Below are positions 25,433 through 35,973 of a stretch of DNA of 64,000 nt, in pieces; the first letter of the stretch is position 1, and each line of letters begins with the position of its first letter. The DNA is taken from assembly GCF_900185015.1 (NCBI RefSeq), contig NZ_FXYD01000001.1, positions 310,001 through 374,000 of the forward strand. The letters are read 5' to 3'. The stretch comes from Octadecabacter ascidiaceicola (GTDB taxonomy: Bacteria; Pseudomonadota; Alphaproteobacteria; Rhodobacterales; Rhodobacteraceae). The notes beneath the pieces are model-generated. The model was given only the letters and a program-made list of their open reading frames with translations. It made no database searches and was not told where the DNA came from. Made by a program: the position numbers and the translations under genes.

Positions 25433-27768
25433 TGTAACTGGTCGTGCACAGTCTTAGTCAGTTCGGTAAGTGAAAAAGGTTTCGGTAAAAATACCGAATT
25501 AGGGATACTTTTCTGATCCTCACCAAACGACTCTTCTGCATATCCGGAAACGAAGATCACTTTGGTATCAGGACGTTCTGCCAGTGCTTCGCGTACCCAT
25601 GTGGGGCCGTCTTTTCCGGGCATAATCACATCGGTTAGAAATAGGTCAACTTCTAACGTTGGATCGGAAAGCAATGCCAACGCAGACTCAGCACAATCAG
25701 CTTCGAGCACTGTAAACCCGCGCAACTGCAGCGCGCGTGACGCAAATGCTCGAACGGGCGCTTCATCTTCGACCAACAACACAACCCCGTCCCCATTTAT
25801 AGAGGCCGAGTTCCCCGCAGTTGTCGGTTTCTCTACGTGTTCGATCGGAGCGTCATGGCTTGGGATCATTATGCTAAAGGTTGTCTCGACCCCAACTTCG
25901 GAATCCACGAAGATGTATCCGCCCGTCTGCTTAACAATACCGTACGCTGTCGATAGCCCAAGACCAGTTCCATCACCCGATTTTTTAGTTGTCCAGAACG
26001 GTTCAAATATCTTGTTTCGTTTGTCGTCCGGAATGCCCGTTCCTGTATCATGGACTCTCAGTACAACGTAATGACCAGCCGGAACTGTCACTCTGTCTCT
26101 ATGGAGTGGCTCTGCGAGAACACAGTTCTCGGTTTCAATTCTAATATTGCCGCCGTTTGGCATAGCGTCACGCGCATTCACCACAAGGTTCATCAAGACT
26201 TGTTCGAGTTGCCGCTTGTCAGCTCGGATCGGTCTGAGATCTGGATCATGATCCAACGTTAAAGTTAAACGCTCTCCAACAAGACGGTTTAGCAAGTGCG
26301 TGCTTTCAGACAATGTGTTTCGAAGATCGATAATTTCGGGTTGCAAGTTTTGCTTGCGTGAATAGGCCAACAACTGGCCGACAAGAGCGGCTGCACGGTT
26401 CGCATTCTCGTGAATTTGCACGAGGTCTGCAAAGTCGCCGTCTTCTTGATCGTGGCGCAAAAGTAATAAGTCACAATGACCGGAAATCGCTGTGAGCAGG
26501 TTGTTAAAGTCATGCGCGACGCCACCAGCCAACTGACCAATTGCCTGCATTTTCTGACTTTGGACAAACTGTTGCTCAAGGTTCTTGAACTCGGTTACGT
26601 CGCTTAAAACCGCTATAACATGCGCCGTGTCTTCACTTGAGCCAGCAGGATTTAGAGAAACCTGAACGTGGATTTCCTTGGTTTCGTGAATAGCCTCCAA
26701 AAACTGAGGCGCACCGGTTCCTTTTCCTTCAACGGTCTCAGTAATCCAGTCCGTCAAAGGTCGGCCAAGCCCCTCAAGAAGATCACTCACCCGGCACCCC
26801 ATTGGGATCCTGGAATCTAACAATGTCCGTGCTTCGTGGTTAGACGCGAGAACGTCGCCCGTTGCTGAAATTTTAAGCAAAGGTACAGGTAACTCTTCAA
26901 TGGCGTCCCAATCTGCGCCGACATCGGGCCCTTGGGGTAAATCATCGCCCGGAAGAAGGTAAATTTCCCGTCGTCCGCCGTGGCTTGGAACCTCAGCGAC
27001 GAGACTGTCAATTTCACCGGATTCCGAAAGCACCTTGTGTACGTGGCCAGAAACAATCGGCAGATCCGAAAAAACGCCACTCAAATTCTTCGCCCGCCCA
27101 CCTAACAAACGACGAAAAGCCTCATTCATATAGAGGACCGTACCGGTTGGTCCGGCGGTGAGCATGGGCAAGCTTAATGCATCAGCGGCACGTGCGCCCC
27201 CGCCCCGATCAGACAGATCTTCGAGGCGCCACATAAACATATCGCAATCAACGGCATTCACTGCGAGCCGGATATGGCCTTTACGGGTTACAATGTCTTC
27301 ACGCGCACTGCCCAAGGCCTGTGCTTTGCTTTGCAAACGAAACAGGACCGACGCAGGGTTCGCGAACAGCTCTGCCAGAATACGAACGAGTGCATCGCTT
27401 GCCCTGTCGCGAAATTTGTCGTCTGCGACTTCGTTTCGGTAGGCCACATTCCCGTCGAAATCTGCAAGGAAACAGGGCGTTGCGTCATGTTCGACGAGCG
27501 TAACGAGAGCTTGCGTCGCGTAGGATTTCTTTCGTGCTTGAAAGAACTTGATCAACGAAACTGCGCCAGCAAATACCGCAAGCGCAACGGAAAATGCTAA
27601 TAGCCCGAGTTTCAATTCAGGCTGAATAACGAGAAAGGAGGCGATCATTGCGCAGAAGCCCAAGACCGCAAACGCAGTTACAGAATGAGCACGGCTTTCG
27701 TGCAGCAAAACCTGCTTAGTGGGTCCGCCAACACCCCCGCGTTCTATATGGGAACTCTCTTCTGTCAC
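25429..27768 (-). CDS. cckA: Hybrid histidine kinase CckA
   Basis: A 779-residue inner-membrane kinase that, in alphaproteobacteria, feeds phosphate through ChpT to CtrA and CpdR. Two membrane helices lie near residues 30-50 and 55-75. PAS-like regions follow at about 90-180, 195-275 and 290-395, then the dimerisation domain with phospho-acceptor His419 in GGVAHDFNNLL. The ATPase domain has LMNLVVNARDAMP (N box), HDTGTGIP and GTGLGLSTAYGIV. A receiver domain has Asp713 in LTDVIMPG. Domain order and motifs are those of CckA. A CtrA-like box lies upstream. Convergent with glk. Confidence 0.95.
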   Translation of the reverse strand: MTEESSHIERGGVGGPTKQVLLHESRAHSVTAFAVLGFCAMIASFLVIQPELKLGLLAFSVALAVFAGAVSLIKFFQARKKSYATQALVTLVEHDATPCFLADFDGNVAYRNEVADDKFRDRASDALVRILAELFANPASVLFRLQSKAQALGSAREDIVTRKGHIRLAVNAVDCDMFMWRLEDLSDRGGGARAADALSLPMLTAGPTGTVLYMNEAFRRLLGGRAKNLSGVFSDLPIVSGHVHKVLSESGEIDSLVAEVPSHGGRREIYLLPGDDLPQGPDVGADWDAIEELPVPLLKISATGDVLASNHEARTLLDSRIPMGCRVSDLLEGLGRPLTDWITETVEGKGTGAPQFLEAIHETKEIHVQVSLNPAGSSEDTAHVIAVLSDVTEFKNLEQQFVQSQKMQAIGQLAGGVAHDFNNLLTAISGHCDLLLLRHDQEDGDFADLVQIHENANRAAALVGQLLAYSRKQNLQPEIIDLRNTLSESTHLLNRLVGERLTLTLDHDPDLRPIRADKRQLEQVLMNLVVNARDAMPNGGNIRIETENCVLAEPLHRDRVTVPAGHYVVLRVHDTGTGIPDDKRNKIFEPFWTTKKSGDGTGLGLSTAYGIVKQTGGYIFVDSEVGVETTFSIMIPSHDAPIEHVEKPTTAGNSASINGDGVVLLVEDEAPVRAFASRALQLRGFTVLEADCAESALALLSDPTLEVDLFLTDVIMPGKDGPTWVREALAERPDTKVIFVSGYAEESFGEDQKSIPNSVFLPKPFSLTELTKTVHDQLH

Positions 27769-27818
27769 GCCCGTCTCATTCTTGGATCGATTCGTCAGAA
27801 CAGTTAACGATCAAATCC

Positions 27819-27833
27819 TTAACCACCGCTTAA
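27819..27833 (-). promoter_or_regulatory. CtrA-like binding site upstream of cckA
   Basis: TTAACCACCGCTTAA is an exact TTAA-N7-TTAA match to the known CtrA consensus, 51-65 bases before the cckA start. A further TTAAC lies at 27804-27808. CckA controls CtrA phosphorylation, so a site here would close a feedback loop. The motif is short, so chance occurrence is possible. Confidence 0.5.
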
Positions 27834-27883
27834 GTCAGTAACGCGAGATTAGGGTGTTTTAATGATAATGCAATCAAAGGTTG

Positions 27884-29047
27884 TTAAGCATCTTTGGTGA
27901 ATTCAGCAAAATAGAAACCATCGCCTAAAAGATGCGGTGCAGTAGATGTTTGACTCAGAAGCGAAAATCCGCACGCAGATTTCATAAATGACTGAACGCG
28001 CTCACCATTTTCCACATCAAACACTGAACACGTAGCATAGACGAGGGTACCGCCAGTTCTCACACGTTGCGCACCTTGCAATAGGACCTTGTCCTGAATG
28101 GTTGTCAGTTCCTTAAGCCGATCTTCAGTCAATTCCCATTTCGCCGCAGGGTTGCGGCGCCATGTGCCACTGCCTGAACAAGGTGCATCTACAAAAACGA
28201 CGTCAAACGGTTGAAGTTTAGCCAATTCACTGGTTTGCGCGGTATTGATTTTCACCCCAGCCCGATCTGCACGTGGCGCTATGTCGACCATCCGGTTGGG
28301 GTCAATGTCATGAGCAGTAACCTCGCCACCTTGAGCCGCCATCGCCAAGGCCTTCCCCCCACCACCGGCACACAGGTCTAGAACGCGCTGGCTCTTGGTG
28401 AGGTTCAAAGCCAAAATAGCATGTTGTGAAGACGTATCCTGAAGCTCAATGAGACCGTCCGCATACGGTCGTGACAACGCGATACGTCTTTCGTTTTCAA
28501 CCACTTGAAGGGCGTAGTTCATGCCCTCAACTGGAACTGTAACGATGTTCTCATCCGCGAGCAGCGCGATTACCTCAGCGGTCGTGCTCCTGGCGGCGTT
28601 TACCCGCAAAAAAACGCCTGCGCGGGATTTGAGCGTTTCCAGAATCTTGTCCGTTTGCGCGCCCAATGCCGCATCAAAGTGCGTTAACATCCATTCGGGC
28701 ATATCGCACTGTATCCAGCGCGGAGCATCAGAAATTGAGCGCGCTTCTTCGCCCGCTTCGACTTCGTTCGGCGCGTGGCCAACGCCAGAGAACATCTCAT
28801 TCACCTGCCCCGCGACGCGCATCGCGCCAAGCATCACACCGCGCCCTGAAGCAGCACCACCGATCCAGCCGTAGGAAGTTTTACAGCGCAAGGCCTGAAA
28901 CACGTGATCCCGAATGGCCGCACGATCCTTCGAGCCGGCAAAACGGTGGCTACGGCCCCAACCAGTAAGAGCCTTTTCGGGTGTCGCACCGTCAAAGATT
29001 TCATCGAGAACTTCGATGGCGGCGGCAACTCTTGCGGCGGGTGTCAT
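27884..29047 (-). CDS. 16S rRNA m5C967-type methyltransferase (RsmB/NOL1 family)
   Basis: A 387-residue RNA cytosine-C5 methyltransferase. The N-terminal ~130 residues are helical, NusB-like (ARVAAAIEVLDEIFDGATPE), and the catalytic part has the SAM motif VLDLCAGGGGKALAMAA, VFVDAPCSGSGTWRRNP with the product-release Cys, and VYATCSVFDVENGERV with the nucleophilic Cys. This fits RsmB, which modifies C967 of 16S rRNA, although related paralogues share these motifs. Starts 3 bases after guaB, so it belongs to the guaB transcript. Confidence 0.9.
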   Translation of the reverse strand: MTPAARVAAAIEVLDEIFDGATPEKALTGWGRSHRFAGSKDRAAIRDHVFQALRCKTSYGWIGGAASGRGVMLGAMRVAGQVNEMFSGVGHAPNEVEAGEEARSISDAPRWIQCDMPEWMLTHFDAALGAQTDKILETLKSRAGVFLRVNAARSTTAEVIALLADENIVTVPVEGMNYALQVVENERRIALSRPYADGLIELQDTSSQHAILALNLTKSQRVLDLCAGGGGKALAMAAQGGEVTAHDIDPNRMVDIAPRADRAGVKINTAQTSELAKLQPFDVVFVDAPCSGSGTWRRNPAAKWELTEDRLKELTTIQDKVLLQGAQRVRTGGTLVYATCSVFDVENGERVQSFMKSACGFSLLSQTSTAPHLLGDGFYFAEFTKDA

Positions 29048-29050
29048 GGA

Positions 29051-30619
<1,569 letters not shown>

Positions 30620-30621
30620 CT

Positions 30622-31437
30622 ATGGCACATGGATATGATAGCGGCGATATGACAGCGGCAGATTAGATTTACCCTTCGTAGGTATCGCAACCTTTGGTAA
30701 ACGGCCTTACGTGGCCGACTGGTCAACGATCGAAGCTGGCTCGCGGTCCTTGGCGCGCCCTTTGATGCGGGAACGCAATATCGCTCTGGTGCGCGGTTCG
30801 GGCCGCGCTCTGTCCGCGAGGCATCTACCCTTTTCTCTTTTGACCATACAGGGGCTTACGATCACGAAGATGACGCGACCTATCTAGGGGCGACATACGC
30901 ATCGTAGACATGGGAGACGCGGATATCGTGCACACCGACACTGTGCAAAGTCATGCCAATATCGAACGAGGCGTTCGGGCAGCTCTGGCATCCTGCGCCC
31001 TGCCCGTCACCATTGGTGGCGATCATTTGATCAACATCCCCTGCATCAATGCGTTCGATGACCAAGGCGACATCCACGTCCTGAAAATCGACGCGCATTT
31101 GGACTTCGTCGATGAACGCCACGGTGTGCGCAACGGTCACGGCAACCGCATGCGCCGTGCAGCCGATAAGCCATATGTTACGGGCCTCACCCAAGTCGGC
31201 ATCCGCAATGTCAGTTCCACCGCCAAAGAACGGTATGAAGATGCTCGTAAGATGGGGGATGATATTCTTTCTGTGCGCCAGCAACGCGAATTGGTCGCGG
31301 CCAAAACTATCACCCGCATTCCAAAAGGCGCTAAGGTCTATATCACCATCGACATCGACGCTTTTTGCCCCTCCATCGCACCCGGTACGGGCACTCCTTC
31401 GCATGGTGGGTTCCTCTATTATGAACGCGGAGCGTGA
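30622..31437 (+). pseudogene. speB: Agmatinase (ureohydrolase) pseudogene
   Basis: Agmatinases split agmatine to putrescine and urea. Removing one copy of a 14-base tandem repeat gives the start MAHGYDSGRLDLPFVGIATF, then GKRPYVADWSTIEA. A second frame break lies near 30735, before LAVLGAPFDAGTQYRSGARF, and a third near 30893, before DIRIVDMGDADIVHTD. The remaining metal motifs are readable: GGDHLIN, KIDAHLDFVDE and ITIDIDAFCPSIAPGTGTPS. The frame ends at GGFLYYERGA, about 50 residues early. At least three frame breaks plus a lost end make it non-functional. It is divergent from guaB. Confidence 0.88.
30632..30659 (+). repeat. 14-bp tandem duplication in speB
   Basis: GATATGATAGCGGC (30632-30645) is followed directly by GATATGACAGCGGC (30646-30659), 13 of 14 bases alike. 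Fourteen is not a multiple of three, so it shifts the speB frame after MAHGYDSG and creates an early TAG. It probably arose by replication slippage. Confidence 0.85.
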
Positions 31438-31537
31438 ACACACCTCATGACGTTCCTGAACATTAAGGTGGCGCGAAGTGGCTGCTTCTTTTGGCCACGC
31501 TGGGTAAGATAGTCAAAACTAAGCAGGACCACCCAAC

Positions 31538-33577
31538 ATGAGCAACGATCCCCTCGTCGTCTTTACCCCTTCTGGCAAACGCGGAAACTTTCCGGCAGGA
31601 ACGCCGATCCTCACGGCGGCCCGACAGTTGGGTGTCGATCTGGATTCCGTGTGCGGTGGCCGTGGCATTTGCTCCAAGTGTCAAATCACCCCAAGCTATG
31701 GCGAGTTTTCCAAACACGGCGTTACCGCCAAAGAAGGCGCTTTGTCTGAATGGAACTCGGTAGAGCAGCGCTACAAAGACAAACGCGGGTTGATCGATGG
31801 TCGCCGCCTTGGGTGCCAAGCCACAGTGCAAGGCGATATCGTGATTGATGTGCCGCCTGAAAGCCAAGTCCACCGTCAGGTTGTTCGCAAGGCCGCCAGT
31901 GCGCGCGCGATGATAATGGACCCTGCGGTGCGGTCCTATTACGTCGAAGTTGCAGAACCCGATATGCACACCCCAACAGGTGATCTGGAACGCCTTGGGA
32001 TCGCATTGAAAGAACAATGGGATATTGAGGACATCACAGCCGGCATGTCGGTGCTGCGCAAACTTCAGCCAGTTTTGCGCAAAGGGAAATGGACCTGTAC
32101 TGTTGTTTTGCACAAAGGCCATCAGGAAACGGTGCACCGCATCCTCGACATCTACCCGGGCTTTGATGAAACGCGCCTTTATGGGCTCGCAATTGACCTT
32201 GGGTCCACCACCATCGCCGCGCACCTCACTGACCTGCGCAATGGTGCCGTGGTTGCATCAAGCGGCATCATGAACCCGCAAATCCGGTTCGGCGAAGACC
32301 TGATGAGCCGCGTGTCCTACGTCATGATGAACCCCGGCGGTGATATAGAAATGACTAACGCGGTGCGCACTGCACTTAACGCGCTGACCGATACGCTGTC
32401 TGCCGAAGCTGAGATCCAGCCAAGCCAGATTATGGAAGCCGTTTTCGTGTGTAACCCCGTCATGCACCACCTGTTGCTTGGCATTGATCCGGTCGAACTT
32501 GGCCAAGCGCCATTCGCCCTTGCAACCTCCAAATCCCTGTCTCTGCATGTGGGTGATCTTGATCTCACCAGCATGAACCCCGCCGCGCGTGTGTTCATTT
32601 TGCCGTGTATAGCGGGGCATGTGGGCGCGGATGCCGCAGCCGTTGCCCTGTCAGAGGCGCCCTATGATCAGGACGAGCTAACCTTGGTCGTCGACGTGGG
32701 CACCAACGCCGAAATCCTTCTTGGAAACAAAACCCAAGTGCTGGCCTGTTCGTCCCCAACTGGCCCCGCCTTTGAAGGTGCGCAGATTTCTAGCGGCCAA
32801 CGTGCCGCGCCGGGTGCGATTGAACGGATCGAGATCGACCCAACAACCAAAGAGCCCCGGTTCCAAGTGATCGGATCTGACATTTGGTCGAACGATGAAG
32901 GCTTTGACGCAGCGATCGCGACCACGGGCGTCACTGGTATCTGCGGGTCTGGCATCATCGAAGCCGTCGCCGAAATGCGCATGGCGGGGCTATTGGACCC
33001 TAAAGGGCTGATCGGCTCGCCCGAGCAAACCGGAACACCGCGCTGCATCCCAGATGGGCGCACGCATTCCTATGTCATCCACGATGGCACGGCTGATGGA
33101 GGCCCGCTGATAACAGTGACTCAAGGTGATATCCGCGCCATCCAACTCGCGAAATCCGCGCTATATGCGGGCGCTCGTCTATTGATGGATGAAATGGGAA
33201 CCGACACAGTTGAGCGCGTGGTTCTTGCTGGTGCATTCGGCGCACATATCTCACCCAAACATGCGATGGTACTGGGCATGATCCCCGATGTGCCGCTTGA
33301 TAAGGTCACGTCAGCAGGCAACGCCGCCGGAACGGGCGCGCGTATGGCGCTGTGCTCTGTTGATGCACGTACCTCGATTGAGAAAACCGTCCGCGACATC
33401 ACCAAAGTCGAGACCGCAATTGAGCCGAAGTTCCAAGAACACTTCGTCAACGCCAACGCGATCCCACACGCAACGGACCCGTTCTCCATCCTACGCTCAA
33501 TCGCGCCCCTGCCCGACGTCAGTTTCAACACCGGCGGCGGCGAAGATGGTGGACGGCGCAGACGCCGTCGCGGATGA
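31538..33577 (+). CDS. RACo-like corrinoid activation protein (2Fe-2S, ASKHA domain, DUF4445)
   Basis: A 679-residue ATP-dependent reductive activator of corrinoid proteins. Residues 1 to about 110 are a ferredoxin-like 2Fe-2S domain with Cys39, Cys45, Cys48 (VCGGRGICSKCQI) and Cys93. The large C-terminal part is the ASKHA ATPase fold: AIDLGSTTIAAHLTDL near 215, VVDVGTNAEILLGN near 385, GICGSGIIEAVAEM and VVLAGAFGAHISP. Such proteins restore Co(II) corrinoid to Co(I) in methyltransfer systems. The C-terminus ends in an Arg run. Neighbours here are pseudogenes; no corrinoid protein is adjacent. An MttB-family gene lies 20 kb away. Confidence 0.9.
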   Translation: MSNDPLVVFTPSGKRGNFPAGTPILTAARQLGVDLDSVCGGRGICSKCQITPSYGEFSKHGVTAKEGALSEWNSVEQRYKDKRGLIDGRRLGCQATVQGDIVIDVPPESQVHRQVVRKAASARAMIMDPAVRSYYVEVAEPDMHTPTGDLERLGIALKEQWDIEDITAGMSVLRKLQPVLRKGKWTCTVVLHKGHQETVHRILDIYPGFDETRLYGLAIDLGSTTIAAHLTDLRNGAVVASSGIMNPQIRFGEDLMSRVSYVMMNPGGDIEMTNAVRTALNALTDTLSAEAEIQPSQIMEAVFVCNPVMHHLLLGIDPVELGQAPFALATSKSLSLHVGDLDLTSMNPAARVFILPCIAGHVGADAAAVALSEAPYDQDELTLVVDVGTNAEILLGNKTQVLACSSPTGPAFEGAQISSGQRAAPGAIERIEIDPTTKEPRFQVIGSDIWSNDEGFDAAIATTGVTGICGSGIIEAVAEMRMAGLLDPKGLIGSPEQTGTPRCIPDGRTHSYVIHDGTADGGPLITVTQGDIRAIQLAKSALYAGARLLMDEMGTDTVERVVLAGAFGAHISPKHAMVLGMIPDVPLDKVTSAGNAAGTGARMALCSVDARTSIEKTVRDITKVETAIEPKFQEHFVNANAIPHATDPFSILRSIAPLPDVSFNTGGGEDGGRRRRRRG

Positions 33578-33750
33578 ACCGTCAACCGACATTAACCGAC
33601 GGCTCGCTAACACTGCGACCGCTGGAGGAAGACAACCACGCGGGATTACAACTGGCGCAGACCACATTCAGCATTGGGCACCCTGACGCCGATGGAATTT
33701 CTGCAGAGAAAGTCGATGGACAAGATGGCGGCCTAACGCCAAAGATTTAA
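33574..33750 (+). pseudogene. Truncated GNAT acetyltransferase start joined to foreign sequence
   Basis: The ATG overlaps the preceding stop in an ATGA. The first ~28 codons, MNRQPTLTDGSLTLRPLEED and onward, are a normal GNAT N-terminus. Then the reading turns to TTFSIGHPDADGISAEKVDG, which is not GNAT, and stops at TAA 33748-33750. The same frame stays open after the TAA into the RTX protein. The acetyltransferase was presumably cut when the RTX segment arrived. Confidence 0.6.
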
Positions 33751-33882
33751 CCCCAAGGACTCCGCGCAAATCTGGAGGGAACTTGGGGCGCAGGTCAAGA
33801 CGGGCATACACTTCAGATTGTCGGGACCAATCTAGGAACTGGACCAAACGACCTCGATCTTGAAAACGGTGTTATCACCGAA

Positions 33883-35304
33883 ATGCGCGTTTTAGACGAA
33901 AACGACGTACAACTCGGAACGACTGGTGCTGTGTCCTATTTTCTTCAGACGGCTGTTTACGGGTTCGATGGTTCATCGTCCGGTTTCTTGATTGGGCTTG
34001 CTGCAAATGAATCAACAAACATCTACTACGATAACAACTACAGCCCAGACCAAAACTACTTGGAAATTAGAGACGGTTCTGTCGCAAAAGCGTTCGACCT
34101 AAACAGCGGTAGTTTTTTCCGAATCGATTATTTTGAGTCAAATGGTATAGTTGCTGACTTAGCGGCAGGGACCATGGTCAGAGATGGCATTACTGATACG
34201 TTTGTCGGAAACCCTACGGGGTTTGGCATGCTCGAAGGTGGTGACGGGGCAGACACCATTGACGGTGGGGCCAATGGCCAAATGGGCGACACCGCGTCTT
34301 ATGCAGCTTCGGCCGCATCCGTTATGGCTAACCTGGGCAATGGTACCGCATCAGGCGGGGATGCTACTGGTGACATCCTAACCAATATTGAAAACATCCT
34401 TGGCTCTGCTCTTGATGATCAACTGATCGGCGACACAAGCGCAAACAACCTGAATGGTGGTAGTGGCGATGATGATTTGAATGGCGGCAACGGAGACGAT
34501 ACGCTGGATGGCGGTTCTGGTGATGATTATCTGAACGGTGGTAATGATGATGACACTTTGAGCGGTGGTTCTGGTGATGACGTGATGGTTGGGGGCGCTG
34601 GGGGCGATGAGTTTGATGGTGGCACGAACACGGTTGGGATCGGTGATCAGGTTTCCTATGTTAACTCGAACGCTGCCGTAACCATTGATCTTGGCGCAGG
34701 TACGGCCTCGGGCGGGCACGCGGCAGGGGATACGATCGCGAACGTCGAGAACCTACTCGGGTCGGCCCATGCCGACGCATCGACCGACGACACCGCGTCC
34801 TATTCCAACTCTGATGCGCGGGTCGTTGTCGACCTCGATGCAGGGACTGCGACGGGGTCTGGCCACGGGTCTGGCGACACATTGATTGATATCGAAAACG
34901 TGTTTGGATCGCTGTTCAACGACGACATCTACGGCGATGACACCGCCAACGAGTTGAGCGGCTATAACGGCGTTGATGAGCTGTTCGGACGCGCCGGGGA
35001 TGACACGCTGAACGGCGGTGGCAACCTCGACTATCTGAACGGCGGCGCGGGGAATGACGTGCTAGCAGGCGGTGGCGGTTTTGACCGCTTCATCTTCGAC
35101 ACAGCGGGCTTCGGGCAGGACACGATCACCGACTTCACCAACAATCAGGAACTGATGGACATGCGCGGCTCAGGCCTCAGCTTCGCCGACCTCACCATCA
35201 CACAAACCGGAGGCGACACCGTCATCTCCGTAACAGCCACAACAGACTCAATCACACTGCTGGGCATCACATCCCTCATCAACGAAAATGATTTCATTTT
35301 TTAG
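33883..35304 (+). CDS. RTX-type calcium-binding secreted protein, probably 5'-truncated
   Basis: A 473-residue acidic protein with GGxGxDxL nonapeptide repeats at about 117-132, 188-246 and 368-400 (GGSGDDDLNGGNGDDTLDGG), which bind Ca2+ outside the cell. Three ~50-residue units begin DTASY/DQVSY at residues 136, 255 and 303. The C-terminus, after FDRFIFDTAGFGQDTITDF, is the uncleaved type I secretion signal. No enzyme domain. The frame is open and protein-like for 44 codons upstream of the ATG, back to a TAA, without a start codon. The original N-terminus is therefore probably lost. Confidence 0.8.
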   Translation: MRVLDENDVQLGTTGAVSYFLQTAVYGFDGSSSGFLIGLAANESTNIYYDNNYSPDQNYLEIRDGSVAKAFDLNSGSFFRIDYFESNGIVADLAAGTMVRDGITDTFVGNPTGFGMLEGGDGADTIDGGANGQMGDTASYAASAASVMANLGNGTASGGDATGDILTNIENILGSALDDQLIGDTSANNLNGGSGDDDLNGGNGDDTLDGGSGDDYLNGGNDDDTLSGGSGDDVMVGGAGGDEFDGGTNTVGIGDQVSYVNSNAAVTIDLGAGTASGGHAAGDTIANVENLLGSAHADASTDDTASYSNSDARVVVDLDAGTATGSGHGSGDTLIDIENVFGSLFNDDIYGDDTANELSGYNGVDELFGRAGDDTLNGGGNLDYLNGGAGNDVLAGGGGFDRFIFDTAGFGQDTITDFTNNQELMDMRGSGLSFADLTITQTGGDTVISVTATTDSITLLGITSLINENDFIF

Positions 35305-35622
35305 GAGAGTGGGTACACGGCAACGACAGGGCCACCACGTCAATGGTCGAACAAACCATTGACGGCCTGTGTTCTTGTCTAGGTTGGCGGAGTCAAAATC
35401 TTAAGGGACTCGTCGCCTTAAACTGGGTCAAAGGAACTAATTCGCAGGACCAGCTCATTCCCCGTCCAACCCAAAACAGTAAAAGTCAAATTCGTTCTAA
35501 ATTAGGGTGTTACAATATGAATTGTGTACTAAACTAACCCAAGTCATTCTGACGTTTTACACCATAGGGCGATTTCGATTCTCGTTACCCGCTCCAAATC
35601 ATCTTTAGCAGGAGCACGCCCC
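35305..35622. other. Non-coding gap with a strong hairpin
   Basis: No gene seen. A perfect 10-bp inverted repeat CGTCAATGGT/ACCATTGACG (35338-35347 with 35355-35364, loop of 7) lies 34 bases after the RTX stop; it is followed by T-rich but not poly-T sequence and may end the RTX transcript. The rest is AT-rich and probably holds the ridA promoter; no boxes are asserted. AGGAG at 35611-35615 serves ridA. Confidence 0.6.
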
Positions 35623-35973
35623 ATGTCAGACATTATCCGCATCGAGTCAGGCGCACGTATGAGCCAAGTCGTCATCACAGGTGGCATTGCCTACCTCGCC
35701 GGACAGGTCGGCGCTGAAGGTGGCACTGTGACCGAGCAAACGACCGCTATTCTAGACCAAATTGATGTTCTGCTGGAAAAGGCTGGCACGGACAAAACAA
35801 AGCTGATCACAGCCCAGATTTGGTGCGCAGACATGAGCACAGACTTCGCTGACATGAACGCCGTCTGGGACGCCTGGGTCGCACCCGGTTGTGCCCCCGC
35901 CCGTTGGACAGGTGAAGCCAAGCTTGCGACCACTGGCTTCAAGGTCGAAGTCATCGTTACTGCGGCTGTATGA
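35623..35973 (+). CDS. RidA/YjgF family protein
   Basis: A 116-residue RidA-superfamily protein of normal length. These trimeric enzymes hydrolyse reactive enamine/imine intermediates of PLP enzymes. Seen: GGIAYLAGQVGAEGGTVTEQ, TTAILDQIDVLLEKAGTDK and the C-terminal WTGEAKLATTGFKVEVIVTA; in this subgroup the classical Arg-Cys pattern is not evident, so it may belong to a Rid2-7 branch rather than RidA itself. Preceded by AGGAGC. The last 4 bases overlap the following thioesterase gene. Confidence 0.9.
   Translation: MSDIIRIESGARMSQVVITGGIAYLAGQVGAEGGTVTEQTTAILDQIDVLLEKAGTDKTKLITAQIWCADMSTDFADMNAVWDAWVAPGCAPARWTGEAKLATTGFKVEVIVTAAV

Noticed and set aside
30880-31443. 187-codon minus-strand ORF over speB
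   Set aside because: Antisense shadow of the agmatinase pseudogene; the plus strand holds the recognisable metal motifs.
31463-32224. 253-codon minus-strand ORF inside the corrinoid activator
   Set aside because: It is fully antisense to a strongly conserved gene and its composition (His/Ala/Arg rich, no domain) is that of a shadow frame.
34438-34620. Repeated units that could suggest a CRISPR or satellite array
   Set aside because: They are in-frame codons of Ca2+-binding nonapeptides, with no constant repeat and spacer pattern.
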